Positions 9,597 to 21,600 of a stretch of 64,000 nucleotides of DNA are shown piece after piece (position 1 is the stretch's first letter; every line of letters begins with the position of its first letter). The translations under genes were made by a program, and so were the position numbers. Source of the stretch: Symsagittifera roscoffensis (lineage: Eukaryota > Xenacoelomorpha > Acoela > Convolutidae); assembly GCF_963678635.1 (NCBI RefSeq), contig NC_087067.1, forward strand, positions 7,299,716-7,363,715, read 5' to 3'. The notes under the pieces are model-generated. The model saw nothing but the letters and a program-made list of their open reading frames with translations. It was not told where the DNA came from and ran no database searches.

Positions 9597-11850
9597 ATGC
9601 TGGTGCAACATATTGCTCGAGACAACTCGGGATTAAGCCTAGCGAGAAGAAAAGATGCCACTTGTTTCTTGAGGTGGATCATGTCAGTGATAACCGACTC
9701 TACTGTGCAAATGTGCCATCGAAAAGCGATGGGAAGAAAAACCATGGAAAAGAGAGTCTCCACTGTTATCCTGAATGTATACCAGAGTACTGGAATTGAA
9801 AAAGAAGAGAGCTCGAGACAGTCTCTAGAGAGCCATGGGAAGCTCGAAGAAATACAAAGGTTCTACAACAAGAAAGTCGAGGAGGGGCATGACGTACATC
9901 GTAACTTGGCCCGAGCAGAAGAATATGCGAAACCCACAAAACGTGGAGAATATCAATATTTGTCTGGAGTGATGGGAATAGCTTACAACCCTTTCTTGGT
10001 TTCGGAGGCCGGAAACGCCTACATGAATTTTGAGGTGGCGAAATTGTTAAAGTTCTGGACGGAAAAAACCATTGAGATTGATCCGACGGGAAAGAGCAAG
10101 CCTAGGTCTGTTACTTGAAAAGATTCCAGGAGTAATCAGCGTGCCGCAATCGAACAAGGGGGCTGAACTAAAGATGGGAAAGGGAAATGACATGTTGGTC
10201 ACTAATTTGGAAACTATTCGGAAGTTGCTGAGATGCTCTTGGTGCCCTCATCCCCACGCGAGTCTGATTGAAGAAATCACGGAGCGAGTGAGACTGTCAC
10301 CAGCGGAGGATGAAGATTTGGGGAATCTGAACGTGGTGCACAAACTAATCTTACCTCATCGAAAGGAATCGGAAAAAACAACGAGCAAGCTAGAAAAGCT
10401 ACTAAAGAAGATGGAACGGGGTAGTTGTCTGGGTAGGTCTGTGGAGTTGGAGAACTTTCCTGTGATGGACGATCCTGCGTCAGATTATAATCTTTTCAGA
10501 AGGAGGAACTAGCCACGTGGTTTGGTGACATCGCGGAGAAAGAAAAGACTGAGGTGCAGATAGTGGCTGAATGCTATGCGAGCACCACTGTGAACATAGC
10601 GTCGGCCTTGGGATTCTTCTCGAGGATGTGCAGTTTGCAATCACTGGAGAAGCTAGAATCCGAACACCAATTGGTGACGGCATTGAGCGTGGAGTCTTGG
10701 CCTGGAGTGTTGCAAATGGTCCAAAAGCACATCAGAGGATGGAAGTATGGTCTTGAGGCGGAGATGAGGTTTCCCGTGAGTGAAGCTTACGGTTTGCCGA
10801 CGAATGCGAAACCTCTGGTGGGATCGGTAATGGCAATCTGTGTGGAAGCCACTACATATTACATATGGCGATATCGGAGGCATCCAGTCAGAGGGTATTA
10901 ATTGAGAAAGCCTTCTCGATACCCAAGTGTGTACGCCTGACTCGAATGTCGCATCACTCACACAGACTGATGAGGGAGATCTTGGGAGCTGTGCCAGAGG
11001 ATCAAAGAGAGAAGTTGAGTGAGGTCTAGGGGGAGGAACTCTTGAGCTTAGAAAGCGAAAACACGAGTGATTTCGAGAGACAGAACAAGATCGGGAAACC
11101 AATGAATAGGAAGAAAATGACGTAACACATGAGAAGATGATGGAGTTTGAACCTCTGAGTGGTGGAAACTTCCGGAGAACGCAACCTCCGGTGTATCAAC
11201 CTGACACACGGGGAAAGCCCATGCCACTGCTTGGCACAGACGGTGTGGTATCCGGAGCATTCGAACATCTGCTTGATATGGGACGTGGAAGAAATTCGGT
11301 CATTCGTGGTAAGCTCGATGCTGGCGTTGCGATGGATCGAGGAAAACGTGACGAAATATCGAGAGTCGAGGGCACCAATAGCGGAATCAATACATGCCAT
11401 TGATAACAACCGGAGGTTTGAGTTTTTGAGACTGTGTGCAAAGTATTCTCTTAACCTATGGAGGCGAGGCACGTGTGAAGTCGCATAAGATTCTTCCCAT
11501 GGTTTCCAGCGACGTTGACGTCTTGGTTATACACGGTGACGAAGGATCACATGAAGAAACATCAGAAGGAGTGTCGACAGTTCCTGGCCGAGATAGGGCC
11601 GGAAGCTTTCAAGAGACCCTTGTTTACCCATCGCAATGCCATAAACACGGGTTGGAAAAGAGTTGGTAGAGTGTCTCGAGATAACACCATATCGAGGGAA
11701 TCGATATTAGAGCAAACCAATGCGAGTAAACATGAAAGAACCCGTGGAGCTAGAACCGATGAAGAAAATCGACGCAATGAAGAGGTTCTCAAACAAGGAA
11801 CTGAGGCTCTCGAAGTAATCTATGGGAACACTGCCAAAATCCAGTGAAAA
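9597..11850 (+). pseudogene. Unknown-family module A
   Basis: A chain of open stretches in changing frames (9597-10118, 10072-10512, 10554-10901, 11159-11488, 11515-11847) encodes a roughly 650-residue protein that I do not recognise. Landmarks are GVMGIAYNPFL, VTALSVESWPGVLQ, IPKCVRLTRMS and PCHCLAQTVWYP. Each recurs in the same order in module B about 2 kb downstream, which shows the sequence was once under coding constraint. The His/Cys-containing PCHCL motif could bind metal, but that is a guess. At least five frame changes and several stops make it non-functional as a single frame. It may belong to the same large protein family as units 2 and 3 or be a separate gene. Confidence 0.5.
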
Positions 11851-13908
11851 CTGTTGACCAATCAGGAAGAAATCGTACAGTTACGTATCAGGAGTCATAG
11901 GAATAGCGTACAACTCTTTCCTGAATGAAGACATGCGCGATTGCTTCTTCGATTACCAAGCAGTGTTGCTAATATTCTGGACGTTAAGGATTGCAACGAT
12001 AAGAAGCGCTGCTAATCAGCAGACCAGGCTGGGACTAGTCTTGGAAGAAAAGGTGACTGCACCTTCAGTGCCAAAATCTGACAATCGAGTGGAGTTTGGA
12101 TTGGGATTCTCAGACGAATTGCTGAGAACGAGTTTGATGGTGGTGTGGGAACTGATGAAACCATCATGGTTTCCGAGTCCCAACGCCGATTCGATATTAC
12201 GAGCGACACAAGATGTGCAGAGGGAACTGAATTCAGACTGTAACTTTCGTGACATGAACATCATCTATAATTTGATGACAACAGCCTCTAAGAGCAACGG
12301 AGAAGACAAGGTAGAGTTGCCTGGCTGGGAACCAGAGGGTTGTGTCAAACCTGGTAGCTGTCTGGCAGAAGTCTGAGGACTGGAAGGTCATATCTGTGGA
12401 GGTCTGGATTGCGTAAAGACCCTGGAGAAGCAACACATGATATTGTTTGGGAACATTGTGATGAAGGCGAAAACAGAAACGGAACTGATTGCAGATTGCC
12501 ATGGATGACCGGAGGTGAATCTAGCGACTGCACTAAGATTCTACAGCAATTTTGGTTCTTTAGAGTTACTATTGAATCTAGAACAAAAGCATGAGATGGT
12601 CACGGCCATTAGTGTAGAAGTGTTTCCAGGAATTTTGCAGACCGAACAAAAGCACATAGGAAAGTGGAGGGAAGCGATCGAGACGGAAATGAACATCCGG
12701 CACAGTAAAACTTATCGCAGATCATCGGGAGAACGATATTTGGTGGGATCGACATTGGCTTCAATGTGCAAAAGCAAATACCCAGTGCATTTTGTAGCGG
12801 TGGATCTGAAACATACGAGAACGATCGTGGATCAAGCCTTCTCAGTGCCAAAATGCGTAAGACTAGCGAGAATGTCAGAAAAATCTTATGAGTTACTCTG
12901 CAAAATGTTCTCAGCAGTTCCGAACAGAGAACCAAAGAGGAATTAGAATCGATACTGGGAAAGAAGTTCATAGGATACGCCAGTGGGAACTTCAGTGACT
13001 TTGAAAGACAAAAGCAGAAACGATCAACATTCACGGATTACAATGCAGAAGATGAGAACGATAAAGTCCACCGAGTGATGATGGAACTAGAACCACTACT
13101 GGAAGCTTCGGGAAAACGTAATTGGAGGAGAATCATGTCAACACATGATGAGTTCCCCTGCCATTGCTTACTACAAACATGCTGGTACCCCGGGCTTAGT
13201 AATCTGGTGTTGATCTGGGACTGTGGAGAGCTGCTCTCCATGGGTTTACCAGACTCATCACAGCCCATTATGATAGTGATAGTGGGAGTTATGATGACAA
13301 TTCAATGGCTGGAAGCTCATGTAAAGGAGAGCAATAGACAGGAGACGCCGACGAGAGAACAGTTACAGGAATTGGATTGTCTAAAAGATTCAGATCTTTT
13401 TGAGACAATGTGCAAAATCTTGAACTTTCCGATGGAAGTGAAAAAGATATGGGCCAGAAGAAGGTTGGTGCCATGGTTTAGAGCCAACATGACTGCATGG
13501 TTCTACGAGTATGCCAAGAAACATGTGTCGAAACACAGCAGAGTGTACAGTGTGTATCAGCTGGACATCGGAGCAGGAGCTTTCAAGCAGCGAGCTTTTG
13601 TAACTCATTGGAATGCAGTGACCACCACCGTGAAGAGAATTTCTAGAACAAGTGAATGTGACGGAAGGGAAAAGGAAGAGATGTTGAAGGAAGACTTGGA
13701 GAGAAACGTGACGTTGTGCCTCCACAACAGCTTCTGCCGAAACAGAGAGTCTAACGTTGATCCTCTACCTTGTTGTAAACAAAGAGTAGAAGAGCAGAAG
13801 TGTTGGAGGACTGCTTCCAACACCGTCAGAATAGCAACCGACGTGTTGCAGGTTAAGGAGACTGAAAGTTCAGAGTCAATGTCGCAGGAGGAGGAGACGG
13901 AACATTGA
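11851..13908 (+). pseudogene. Unknown-family module B, paralogue of module A
   Basis: Open stretches 11933-12376, 12515-12946 and 13075-13908 parallel module A: GVIGIAYNSFL (just upstream of 11933), VTAISVEVFPGILQ, VPKCVRLARMS, PCHCLLQTCWYP and a final AFKQRAFVTHWNAVTTT that matches AFKRPLFTHRNAINTG of module A. The last stretch is 277 residues long and uninterrupted, ends at TGA 13906-13908 and has an acidic tail (EEEETEH). It is better preserved than module A. The conserved paired Cys and Trp residues suggest a folded domain. No function can be assigned. The two modules probably arose by tandem duplication and then diverged well below nucleotide-level similarity. Confidence 0.5.
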
Positions 13909-14720
13909 CAAATGGCCAAAAAACAAGAAGCAAAAAGAAAGAAAATTAGAAGAAACGACGAACAAAGGAGGAAAAAAAAGCGACGAAAAAGAAGATGTTA
14001 AAACTCAGATTTTTTTGTAAAGACGAAAAACTCAAATGAGAAACAAAGCAACTAAGTTTGCAATTGAAACTGAAAAAAAAAACATTTAATTGAGTTTTGA
14101 AGATTAAAGAATTTGTTGAATTTATAAACTTGCATTTTGATTTTAGTTAGTGGCTTTGGGGACATTTACTATTTTTTTTAGAAAGGCTTGAGTGGAAAAT
14201 ATACTTAAAAATTCCAGCCTGCATGATTGTTTTTAATCAAGTAGGACAACTGATCACTTTGTGGTGACATGAAAAGCTTGGGTAATCTCTTGAAGAGGGA
14301 GGTTATTTCATTGTTCCTTCTAATCACAGAGTTCCTTAGTTTTAATATTGAGGACCAGTAACAACTAAATTTCCGAAGGGAAGAAGCATAGTAGGATAAC
14401 TTTAGTTTTTGGTTTGGAAGGACTGTCCTGCTTTCCTACACTTTTTAAACCTAGTAGAAAAAGTTTTAAATCGGGACATAGACGTTGGAAGTCTAAAAAG
14501 ATGTTTTATCTTGAGTCATATCCTTGAAAGTGCAGATTAATAAACGAATTTGGAAGGCTATAGTAGTGTAGTATGATGCCATTTATTTTCTGCAGTGACT
14601 CGATATGACGTGGATAAAAGTGATTTCGTGCATTTTGTAAATTCTGTTCGATGGCACTGTACCGTTTTGACGAAGACTGCAAGACTCAATGAGGACATTG
14701 ACAGGGCTGTCGGGGGAGTA
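13909..14720. other. AT-rich stretch without recognisable genes; possible retroelement 3' tail
   Basis: Purine-rich then AT-rich DNA. The only feature seen is at the end: a short open segment at about 14590-14710 followed by a purine-rich CGGGGGAGTA directly before TGTGAC, which has the look of a polypurine tract next to an LTR start. Confidence 0.4.
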
Positions 14721-16308
14721 TGTGACATTCGACCAGAATGGACGAAAATGCAGTTTCGAATTCGAGGCCGCTGACCTGGAGGATTAACGATTTTAGCAGA
14801 TTACCGACGTTATTTAACGATTAGACGTGAAGGTCAGAATATTCTAGAAATTTTAATTTCCAAGAATTCGAATTGTGACGTCAAATTTCTGAGAAATGGT
14901 TGAAATGGCCATTTTGGAGAAAAACGAGAGTAAAACACAACAACAATAGTTGCAGTAGAAACAAATACGAGAGAAATAACGACAGATAACTGGAAACTAG
15001 CAGAAACGGCTCCGAGTTGTAACGATTGTGTCGCTACAATCGTTACAGAGCAATTCACTCGAACGGGGAAGGGTGTTGGGACAGCGTGTCCAGCCTTCCG
15101 GAAGGAAATAAGAGCGTTTTTTCCCCGGATTCCAGAATCCGGAGTGGTCTCGGACGGAGAACTCAAACTGTTGTAAATAATATTTTAGCTTCCTGGTCAT
15201 GTCCTGAATTGAATTTAATTAACATCCAGACTCATTTTCAGATAATGAGAAGCTAGGAGTTGAGAGAAAGGGTTGATCCATCTTCGATGGATATGATAAT
15301 TTTTATCTACTGAACAAAAACAATCGTAATACAATAAATAGTAGTAGCCCTGTTTTTAGGAGTGACCTCGTGGTCTGGGGATACGGAGACCCAGCCATGA
15401 GCTCACTATTCGTGCATATAATTAAGTTAGTTTGAGTGTTTTGACCGAAGCCAGTAGCAGTAATGTTTTTTGTCGACCCGATGTTAGGAAAACCACCAAA
15501 AGAACTGGCTTTGGCAGAGACGGTGAAAAGCATGTAGAGCTGTGTTTAGACGCTAGCCAGTCGTTTTAGAACCTAGCGTTATTTTCCTTCGATATGTACT
15601 TCCGGGCGAATGTTAAAACAGAAATCAGAACTGAAATCACACTGAAATCAGAACAAACCTGGAAAATCGCTGGAAAATAGTAACATTGACTCTCGATAGT
15701 GAAGAAAAGACGAGAACTGTATTAAAATTACGATCGAGGCTGTCCGATTTCTATTGATTGTAACTGTACAATCGTTACCGAGCAATTCCCGAGAATCAGT
15801 AAGGGTATCGGGAGGATTTCACCACCCTTCCAGAACGACGACAAGGCCACTCTTCGTCTGGATTCCAGAATCCGGAAGTTTCTCTTCAAGAAAACTAAAA
15901 CTGCTTTTTAACAATTTTTAGCTTCATTTTCAGATAATGAGAAGCTAGGAGTTGAGAGAAAGGGTTGATACATCTCCGATGGATATGAAGAGTTTTATCT
16001 ACTAACAAAAACAACAGTAATATTATAAATGAGTAGTAGCCCTGTTTTAGAAACGAACTCGTGGTCTGGGGATACTGAGACCCAGCCATGAGCTCACTAT
16101 TTTGCATGTAATTAAGTTAACCTGCGTGTTCTGGCCGATAGCCCAAAACAGTAATGGCTTTGCCGGCCCAATGTTGAAGGCTCACTTATAGATCTGGCTT
16201 TGGTAGAGACGGTTAAAAGCATATGAAGCGGTGTTTAGACGCTAGCCATTCGTTTCATAACCCAGCTTTTTTCCAGTAGTTATGTACTTCCGGGCAAATG
16301 TTACAACA
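14721..16308 (+). repeat. Candidate LTR of a Ty3/gypsy element (single copy, unverified)
   Basis: It starts TGTGACATTC after a purine tract and ends TGTTACAACA. Two bases later comes TGGCTTGGTCCAATTG, a plausible tRNA primer-binding site (from 16311). The termini TGT...ACA form the short inverted repeat usual for LTRs. The decayed gag-protease-RT remnant in the same orientation begins about 2.4 kb downstream, so this could be its 5' LTR. No second copy lies in the window, so the ends are a hypothesis. Confidence 0.3.
15003..15625. repeat. Hairpin-rich repeat, copy 1
   Basis: About 620 bp that recur at 15735-16320 with many substitutions. It holds a perfect 12-bp-arm hairpin (TGTAACGATTGT at 15018-15029 with its complement at 15036-15047), a GGATTC-CA-GAATCC hairpin (about 15128-15141), a short ATCCATC/GATGGAT hairpin followed by ATAATTTTTA (15276-15303), and a GTGGTCTGGGG...CCCAGCCATGAG stem (15370-15400). 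No coding potential. Confidence 0.7.
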
Positions 16309-16320
16309 ATTGGCTTGGTC
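15735..16320. repeat. Hairpin-rich repeat, copy 2
   Basis: Degenerate second copy of 15003-15625. The stretches GAGAAGCTAGGAGTTGAGAG, GGTCTGGGGATAC and TGTACTTCCGGGC are almost unchanged, while the first hairpin has decayed. The stem around GTGGTCTGGGG is preserved even though its loop differs from copy 1. Confidence 0.7.
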
Positions 16321-18262
16321 CAATTGTACGCTCCATCGTTTGCGAACTTCCGAGTTAAGGGTCTTAATTCTCGTATTTTGGTGTAAAGGAGGCTGTAGTA
16401 ATATTGATGAACGACTACTTATAGGTTATTACCCTTATTATATATAACTTATCTCCCAAATAGACCCGAAAAACACCCTAATTTTGTCGAAAAAAGCCGA
16501 GTTTTGACCAAACAGTTAACCCCGAACTTTTGGATATCCAAATTTTTTCCAAACGATATAGAGTTTCTGCTCAGTGAGCTACGTAGTTCAAATTCCCTAA
16601 CAAAAAAACTCAGTAGAACTTGGCGAGAATAAATTTTCTAGAATTTTGTCAACATGTCTTGAGAATTGAAATTTTGAGTTTTAGAGATAAAGCGATACAA
16701 GTTTCTGCGCTAGGAACTTGATAGAACAAAATGCTCCGTTACTAGAAAAGTTTTTAAGTAACCCTCCGGGCAGCTCCGTGGAGTGGGAAAAAGACTCAAC
16801 TTAACAATCGGAAAAGGGAGGAATCGGAGGGTCCAAATCCGAAAGTTTTTGGCCAGATTTTTTTAAAATCTCCATACCAATTCCGGTCCAATTTTTTGCA
16901 TTATTCCAGTACTGTACATGGCTACTGCGTTCGTTTCAAGTATTTTCAAGCCCTTTCAGCAAGAATTGCGAAAAGACTCTCTGAGAACCTATATAGGTAG
17001 TAAAAAAAGGCGAACTCAGCAAACGCGTTTTTGTTGATTGCTCAAAAACTAACAAACCAATCGGAATAATTTTGGTATCATATTTCGACGTTTTTAATCT
17101 TTTTTTACCGACAAACTTTTTTGGATTGATAGTATCGGAAAATAAAGTTTTTTTTAGAATTTATCAGTTTGGAGAGACCAGATTTTAGAGAATCCTCCGA
17201 GTGACAGAAATTTTTGTAAAACTCCATTTTTATCCTACAAGGTAGGTTCACCGGTTCAACTAACCTTGTTTCGAGTAAGCTAAATCTCAATCGGAGGCTT
17301 CACCGCGGCGAAAACACTTGGTTTTGCTATTTTTGGGAAAGCCTCCAAAGTAAACCTCCGGAGTCAGTTAAGCTCATTATTATTCCTCCTTCGTGAAAAA
17401 ATTTTGTGGAATCCTCCAAAATAGTTCAAATAACCCCCCAGAAAAAATATTGTCCAATGTGATTCAATTTTGCCGTAGCCGAAGACTCCTTGAGGCAAAA
17501 AGTTGAGAACTCAGAAATCTCAGGGAACCCTCCGAAGTAGCTCTCCGGAGTGTACTGAACCTCTTAGTAACCCTACTTAGTGAATTTAGGAGAACCCTAC
17601 GAAATAGAATAAGTGCTTAGTGTACCCTCCGAGGTAACCCTCAGTGTAAGTTAAACGTTTGATTACCCTCCGAAGTAACCCTCCGAGCCGAATTAAGCCC
17701 CTTAACGACCCTCCTCAGTGAAAATCAGAAGTAATCTCCGAGCTAATATAGAAACATTAAACACCTTCTTAAGGTTGAAATAGAAATTCAATTACCTGCA
17801 GGGTGTGTATTTTTAGGAGTAAATGGACCAGTTGACCCGGAGATTCGCGATCAACTTTGGATTCTAACTTGATTTCATCAGAAGTACCCGAACAAATTTT
17901 TTTTGGATTATTGTTTTGGATGTGAGGTTGCCTTGAACCTGTGAGTAGGAAGGCTCGGGAAATCCGGGAACAAATAGAAAAGATTAAGTTAGACATACTC
18001 ACTTGATGAGAAAAAAAAGTGTTCCCTACTCTCGTGCACTTGGAACTGTCCGATGTGTGCGAGAGATTTTGCTTCGATTCTAACAATTTTTGATCAGAGG
18101 TTGCCTTGAGCTACCTATTAGGACAGCTCGGGCAATCGCAAGTCACATAGAGGAGCACCTCGGTGAGTGCAATAGCAAAGAGACATTCACTTGAGGCGAC
18201 AGTGTCCTGGGCTTTGTTCATTTGGAGTGTTCCAATTGGAGTGTTCATTTGAAGTGTTCCAT
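16321..18262. other. Non-coding stretch with scattered CCTCCGA motifs
   Basis: No gene seen. Between about 17330 and 17720 the words CCCTCCGAAGTA, CCCTCCGAGGTAACCCTC and variants recur irregularly, like a decayed short tandem repeat. Two related segments starting GAGGTTGCCTTGA (about 17924 and 18096) suggest an old local duplication of about 175 bp. Confidence 0.5.
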
Positions 18263-18705
18263 AACTAATGAAAACTTCTGTGTTATCTTTTCAGTTTCTT
18301 AGTGATTCTATGAACCTCTCAGCTAAGAATAAAAACTGGTTCTGCCCAGGAAGTACGTCTTTTTCATTGAGAATAGTTTTTTATCCTTATTGAAGCCATC
18401 ACTGCTATTTTTCTAAAAGTTGTTTAATTTTAAGCGAGGCAGTGGTTTGATACATCTACAGCGGTAAAGTGAAATTTAAACGAGAGATCGTTGTCACCTA
18501 TAGGCTTTGTTTTTATTTTATTTTTAATTGTGTTTTGTGTGTTGGTAATTATATCTTGCGGCTTTTTGCGATACTGTTATAAACCAAGTGTTTGAGTGGA
18601 GTTACTAATAACTCAACACTGGGCAGACCCAGTACTTAATCTTAGCTCAGTCGTTCATAGAATCTTTACAAAACTGAAAAGATAACACATAAGTTTTCAT
18701 TAGTT
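18263..18705. repeat. Imperfect inverted repeat with about 86-bp arms
   Basis: The arm 18263-18349 (AACTAATGAAAACTTCTGTG ... TTCTGCCCAG) is matched in reverse complement by 18621-18705 (CTGGGCAGACCC ... CATTAGTTTT), with scattered mismatches. The loop is about 270 bp and has no open frame. It could be a small non-autonomous transposon or a fold-back regulatory segment next to the gypsy remnant; no clear target duplication was found. Confidence 0.65.
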
Positions 18706-19900
18706 TTGTGGGACTTGTGCACTGTCGTCAAAGTATTTTTTATATACCCTCGCTTATCGCAAAAACTGGAGCGGAGAGACTCGTTACGAGAACTGGCTAA
18801 GATTCCCAGACTAAGCACGGGAAGCACGCGGAGGTTTAAGTTGCGGCGCGGCTTATCTTCAGTTAGCCGCATCTCCGAAGTTTTTGCTGTTGAGGCAACG
18901 TGTGAAGGTCGTAGTGATCTTTTAGTGAGCGGAATGAAACTAAGAAGCGAGAGGAAACTAGATGGCTATGAAGGGCTAAACGCCGAGGCCAGGGCGGCGA
19001 ACGTAGCATAACCCGTTTCCCCCGAGGAAGTGGGACAAACGTTAATCCAATCCGACCGCCACCATCATGATGACCTAGAAGGATCTGGCGACGACTCTGA
19101 GCGGGAAAAAATCAAAACCTCAGAAGACCACGAAGAGTTCCGAGACTAGTGCAGGAGAGGAACTGTTGTTCAAAGGGACGTCTAGGTTGGAGACCAAGAG
19201 TGATAGTCGGAGAAAAGAACAATCCTCCCTAGCCAAGCAGAGTAAGAACGTGATGATGTCGAGCATATGTCCCAGGGAAGAACAATCGAGTTCGAGAGTA
19301 AAAAGAGTTTGAAAACGTTGTATAAAGAACGCATGAAATCGCTCCAAGCTGGTGAACTATCTTCTGGCTTTGTCCATCTGGGACTAATGCATACGGGAAC
19401 GGATTTAACTCCTAGCCCGGAGCAAGAGAAGAACAAGAAAGCGATGTCCATTTAGCCATCAAGACGGATGTCAGACTGGATAACGATGGGAACGTCATCG
19501 ACATTCGATAGGCTTATCATATCGATGGGCACGCGGAAAGGTGGTGTATCATCGAGCACTATGCTATCACCTCAACTAACCTTGTCATCTCTAGGACTGA
19601 CCCCAGTGTTGGGCACAGCCAGTGATGTGTGAGGCATGTTTACCGATGTGATGACAGCTCATGACGATCTGCGGCAAGAAATGACGAAAAGAGTCGATCG
19701 AGAAGAGTAGAGGGCTCAATAGGGCCATGAGAAGTTAAGAGATGAAACGGCAGACACGAAATCAAAAGTCAAATGTGATCAGGTCCAGTTGATTCAGAAC
19801 AGCGTTAAGTGCCTTACGGAGATTTTGGCTCTAGCCACCAAGGAGTCCGAAGAAAGAGATCACAGAAAGACCCAATAGACTGAGCGACTACTGAACAACC
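18706..19900 (+). pseudogene. Gypsy remnant 1: decayed 5' gag region
   Basis: Short open stretches (18706-19011, 19267-19455) with Arg- and Ser-rich content. From about 19010 the sense strand is purine-rich, with broken frames containing acidic runs such as DDLEGSGDDSERE. It leads without a gap into recognisable gag sequence. I see no domain here; it is assigned to the element only because of composition, orientation and continuity. Confidence 0.35.
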
Positions 19901-19923
19901 ATGACAACGCCTATTCTCAAACG

Positions 19924-21600
19924 ATGAATAACTTGGAGAATAGATTGGACGCTAAGGCCGATCTTATGGTGCGGAAGCTTGATGAACTCTTGAGCAGCAG
20001 CAACCAAGAAAGTCGCTCCGGTCCATCAGAGAATACGCGTCAGACTACTGACGGAATCCGAGCCTCCAGACATACAGAGGAGCCCCCGAGATTGAGAACA
20101 AGTTTCCAGTCTAGCCAAAGGGGCGAGACTAGGGCAGCCTCATTGGGGGACGTTTGGCCACGGTGCCTCACGTCAGATGGTTCCAGATTTGACCACTGTT
20201 TCACATGATATTACAATGTACGCATCAATGTTTGAGCCACTAAACAGGTCTCTTGAGACGTTTATCCTTAAACTCGCGAAGTCTACTGAGAGAGGAGAAA
20301 AGTCACGTAGGACACTCAAGAAACCGAAGTTGTACAAAGATGAGTCAGATGGCTGCCTTGATACTTGGATAGAGGTGATGAAGTTGAACTTTGAGGAAGA
20401 AACTTCTTGAAGAAACAGGAAGATAGCGCACTGACAAGCAACCTAGAAAGCCCGGCCCTGAATTGAGTTATGGCAAAAAGGACAAATGAAGGTGACAGTG
20501 CTTGTAGGATCTTCGACATCTTGCTGAGTCGTTTCGGTTCGGGTGTGCAGAGGCATCAGGCGATGGTGAAGTTTGAAAAGAGGCGCCAAAGCGATGATGA
20601 GTCCATTGACAAGTTTTCGGATGACCTCGAGCTGCTCAGAAGGAGAAGTAACCCTGACGAGAGAATGTCAGAAAGAAACTTAGCCATAGCCTCAAAATTC
20701 ATGGACGGAGTGAAGAGTGATGAGCTGAAAACCATGTTTGCCAACCACTTTACCTTGTCTGCGGACTCCGTGCCCACGCCCGATGATTTGACCTTGAAAT
20801 TGCGTGAATACCAGCTCATAAAGCTGAGGGCATAGAATCGCTACAGCAATTACGGCAATTAAAGTGGAATGAATACCGGCACAAGTTCCGGTTGGTATAA
20901 ATCTAATGATGACTTGGACAAAAGGAGGTTTTGTGCTAATTGTGGTTCGCTAGACCATCATGTATCAGCCTGTTCTATTTATAAATAAAACATGAAAGCT
21001 ATTGCTTACTTCCTAGACGACGTGGATGCATCTGATGAGGACCAAAAGGAATATGTGACAAGCCTTATAATGAAACATGGACTAAGATGTTTCTTTTGCA
21101 ATCTGAAAGGGTATTTCAACACAGTTTTGGGATGCAGTAGCAGACGCGAAGTATCCCCGCCACAAAGAGGCATTTTCAGGAGTAATTGCCAGTCGATTAC
21201 GACTAATGAACGAAGCTGAGTCGCGCAAGAAAGAAAGGTCACAAGGCACCTACACGACTATGAAGGTGAAGACCTTGCCGGATGATATAATTGCCTCGAG
21301 CCTGGAGGCTGTCCCAGCTAATGCGCTTAAGGTGGATTATGGCCTAGCGGCTTACCGCACTAGCGGATTATGGCCTACCGCACTACACAATGTTCAAAAA
21401 GAGTTTGCTACGAAAGAAGTTGAGCAATGGGTTAGGTCTGATATGGAAAGAACGGAGTTGCGAGAGAAAATAAATGCCTTGGAGAAGACAGTGAGAGCAG
21501 ATGAAAATGAAGAACCAAAAGAGCCGAGGTTTGAAGCTAAATGTCATCTCGGGGAAGACCTTTGGGATGACGAGTGAAGGAAGCATGACAATGCCAATAA
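19924..21600 (+). pseudogene. Gypsy remnant 1: gag (coiled coil, capsid-like region, CCHC zinc knuckle)
   Basis: Stretches in several frames (19924-20208, 20177-20410, 20470-20835, 20992-21219, 21206-21577) give a Gag order. First comes a coiled coil (NNLENRLDAKADLMVRKLDE), then a retrotransposon-Gag-like capsid region with DESDGCLDTWIEVMKLNFEEE and FEKRRQSDDESIDKFSDDLE. A CCHC zinc knuckle, CANCGSLDHHVSAC (about 20936-20977), follows with correct C-x2-C-x4-H-x4-C spacing. A second knuckle-like run CFFCNLKGYFN has lost its His. Gag packages element RNA. Stops (for example 20208, 20410, 20833-20835) and frame changes inactivate it. Confidence 0.65.
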
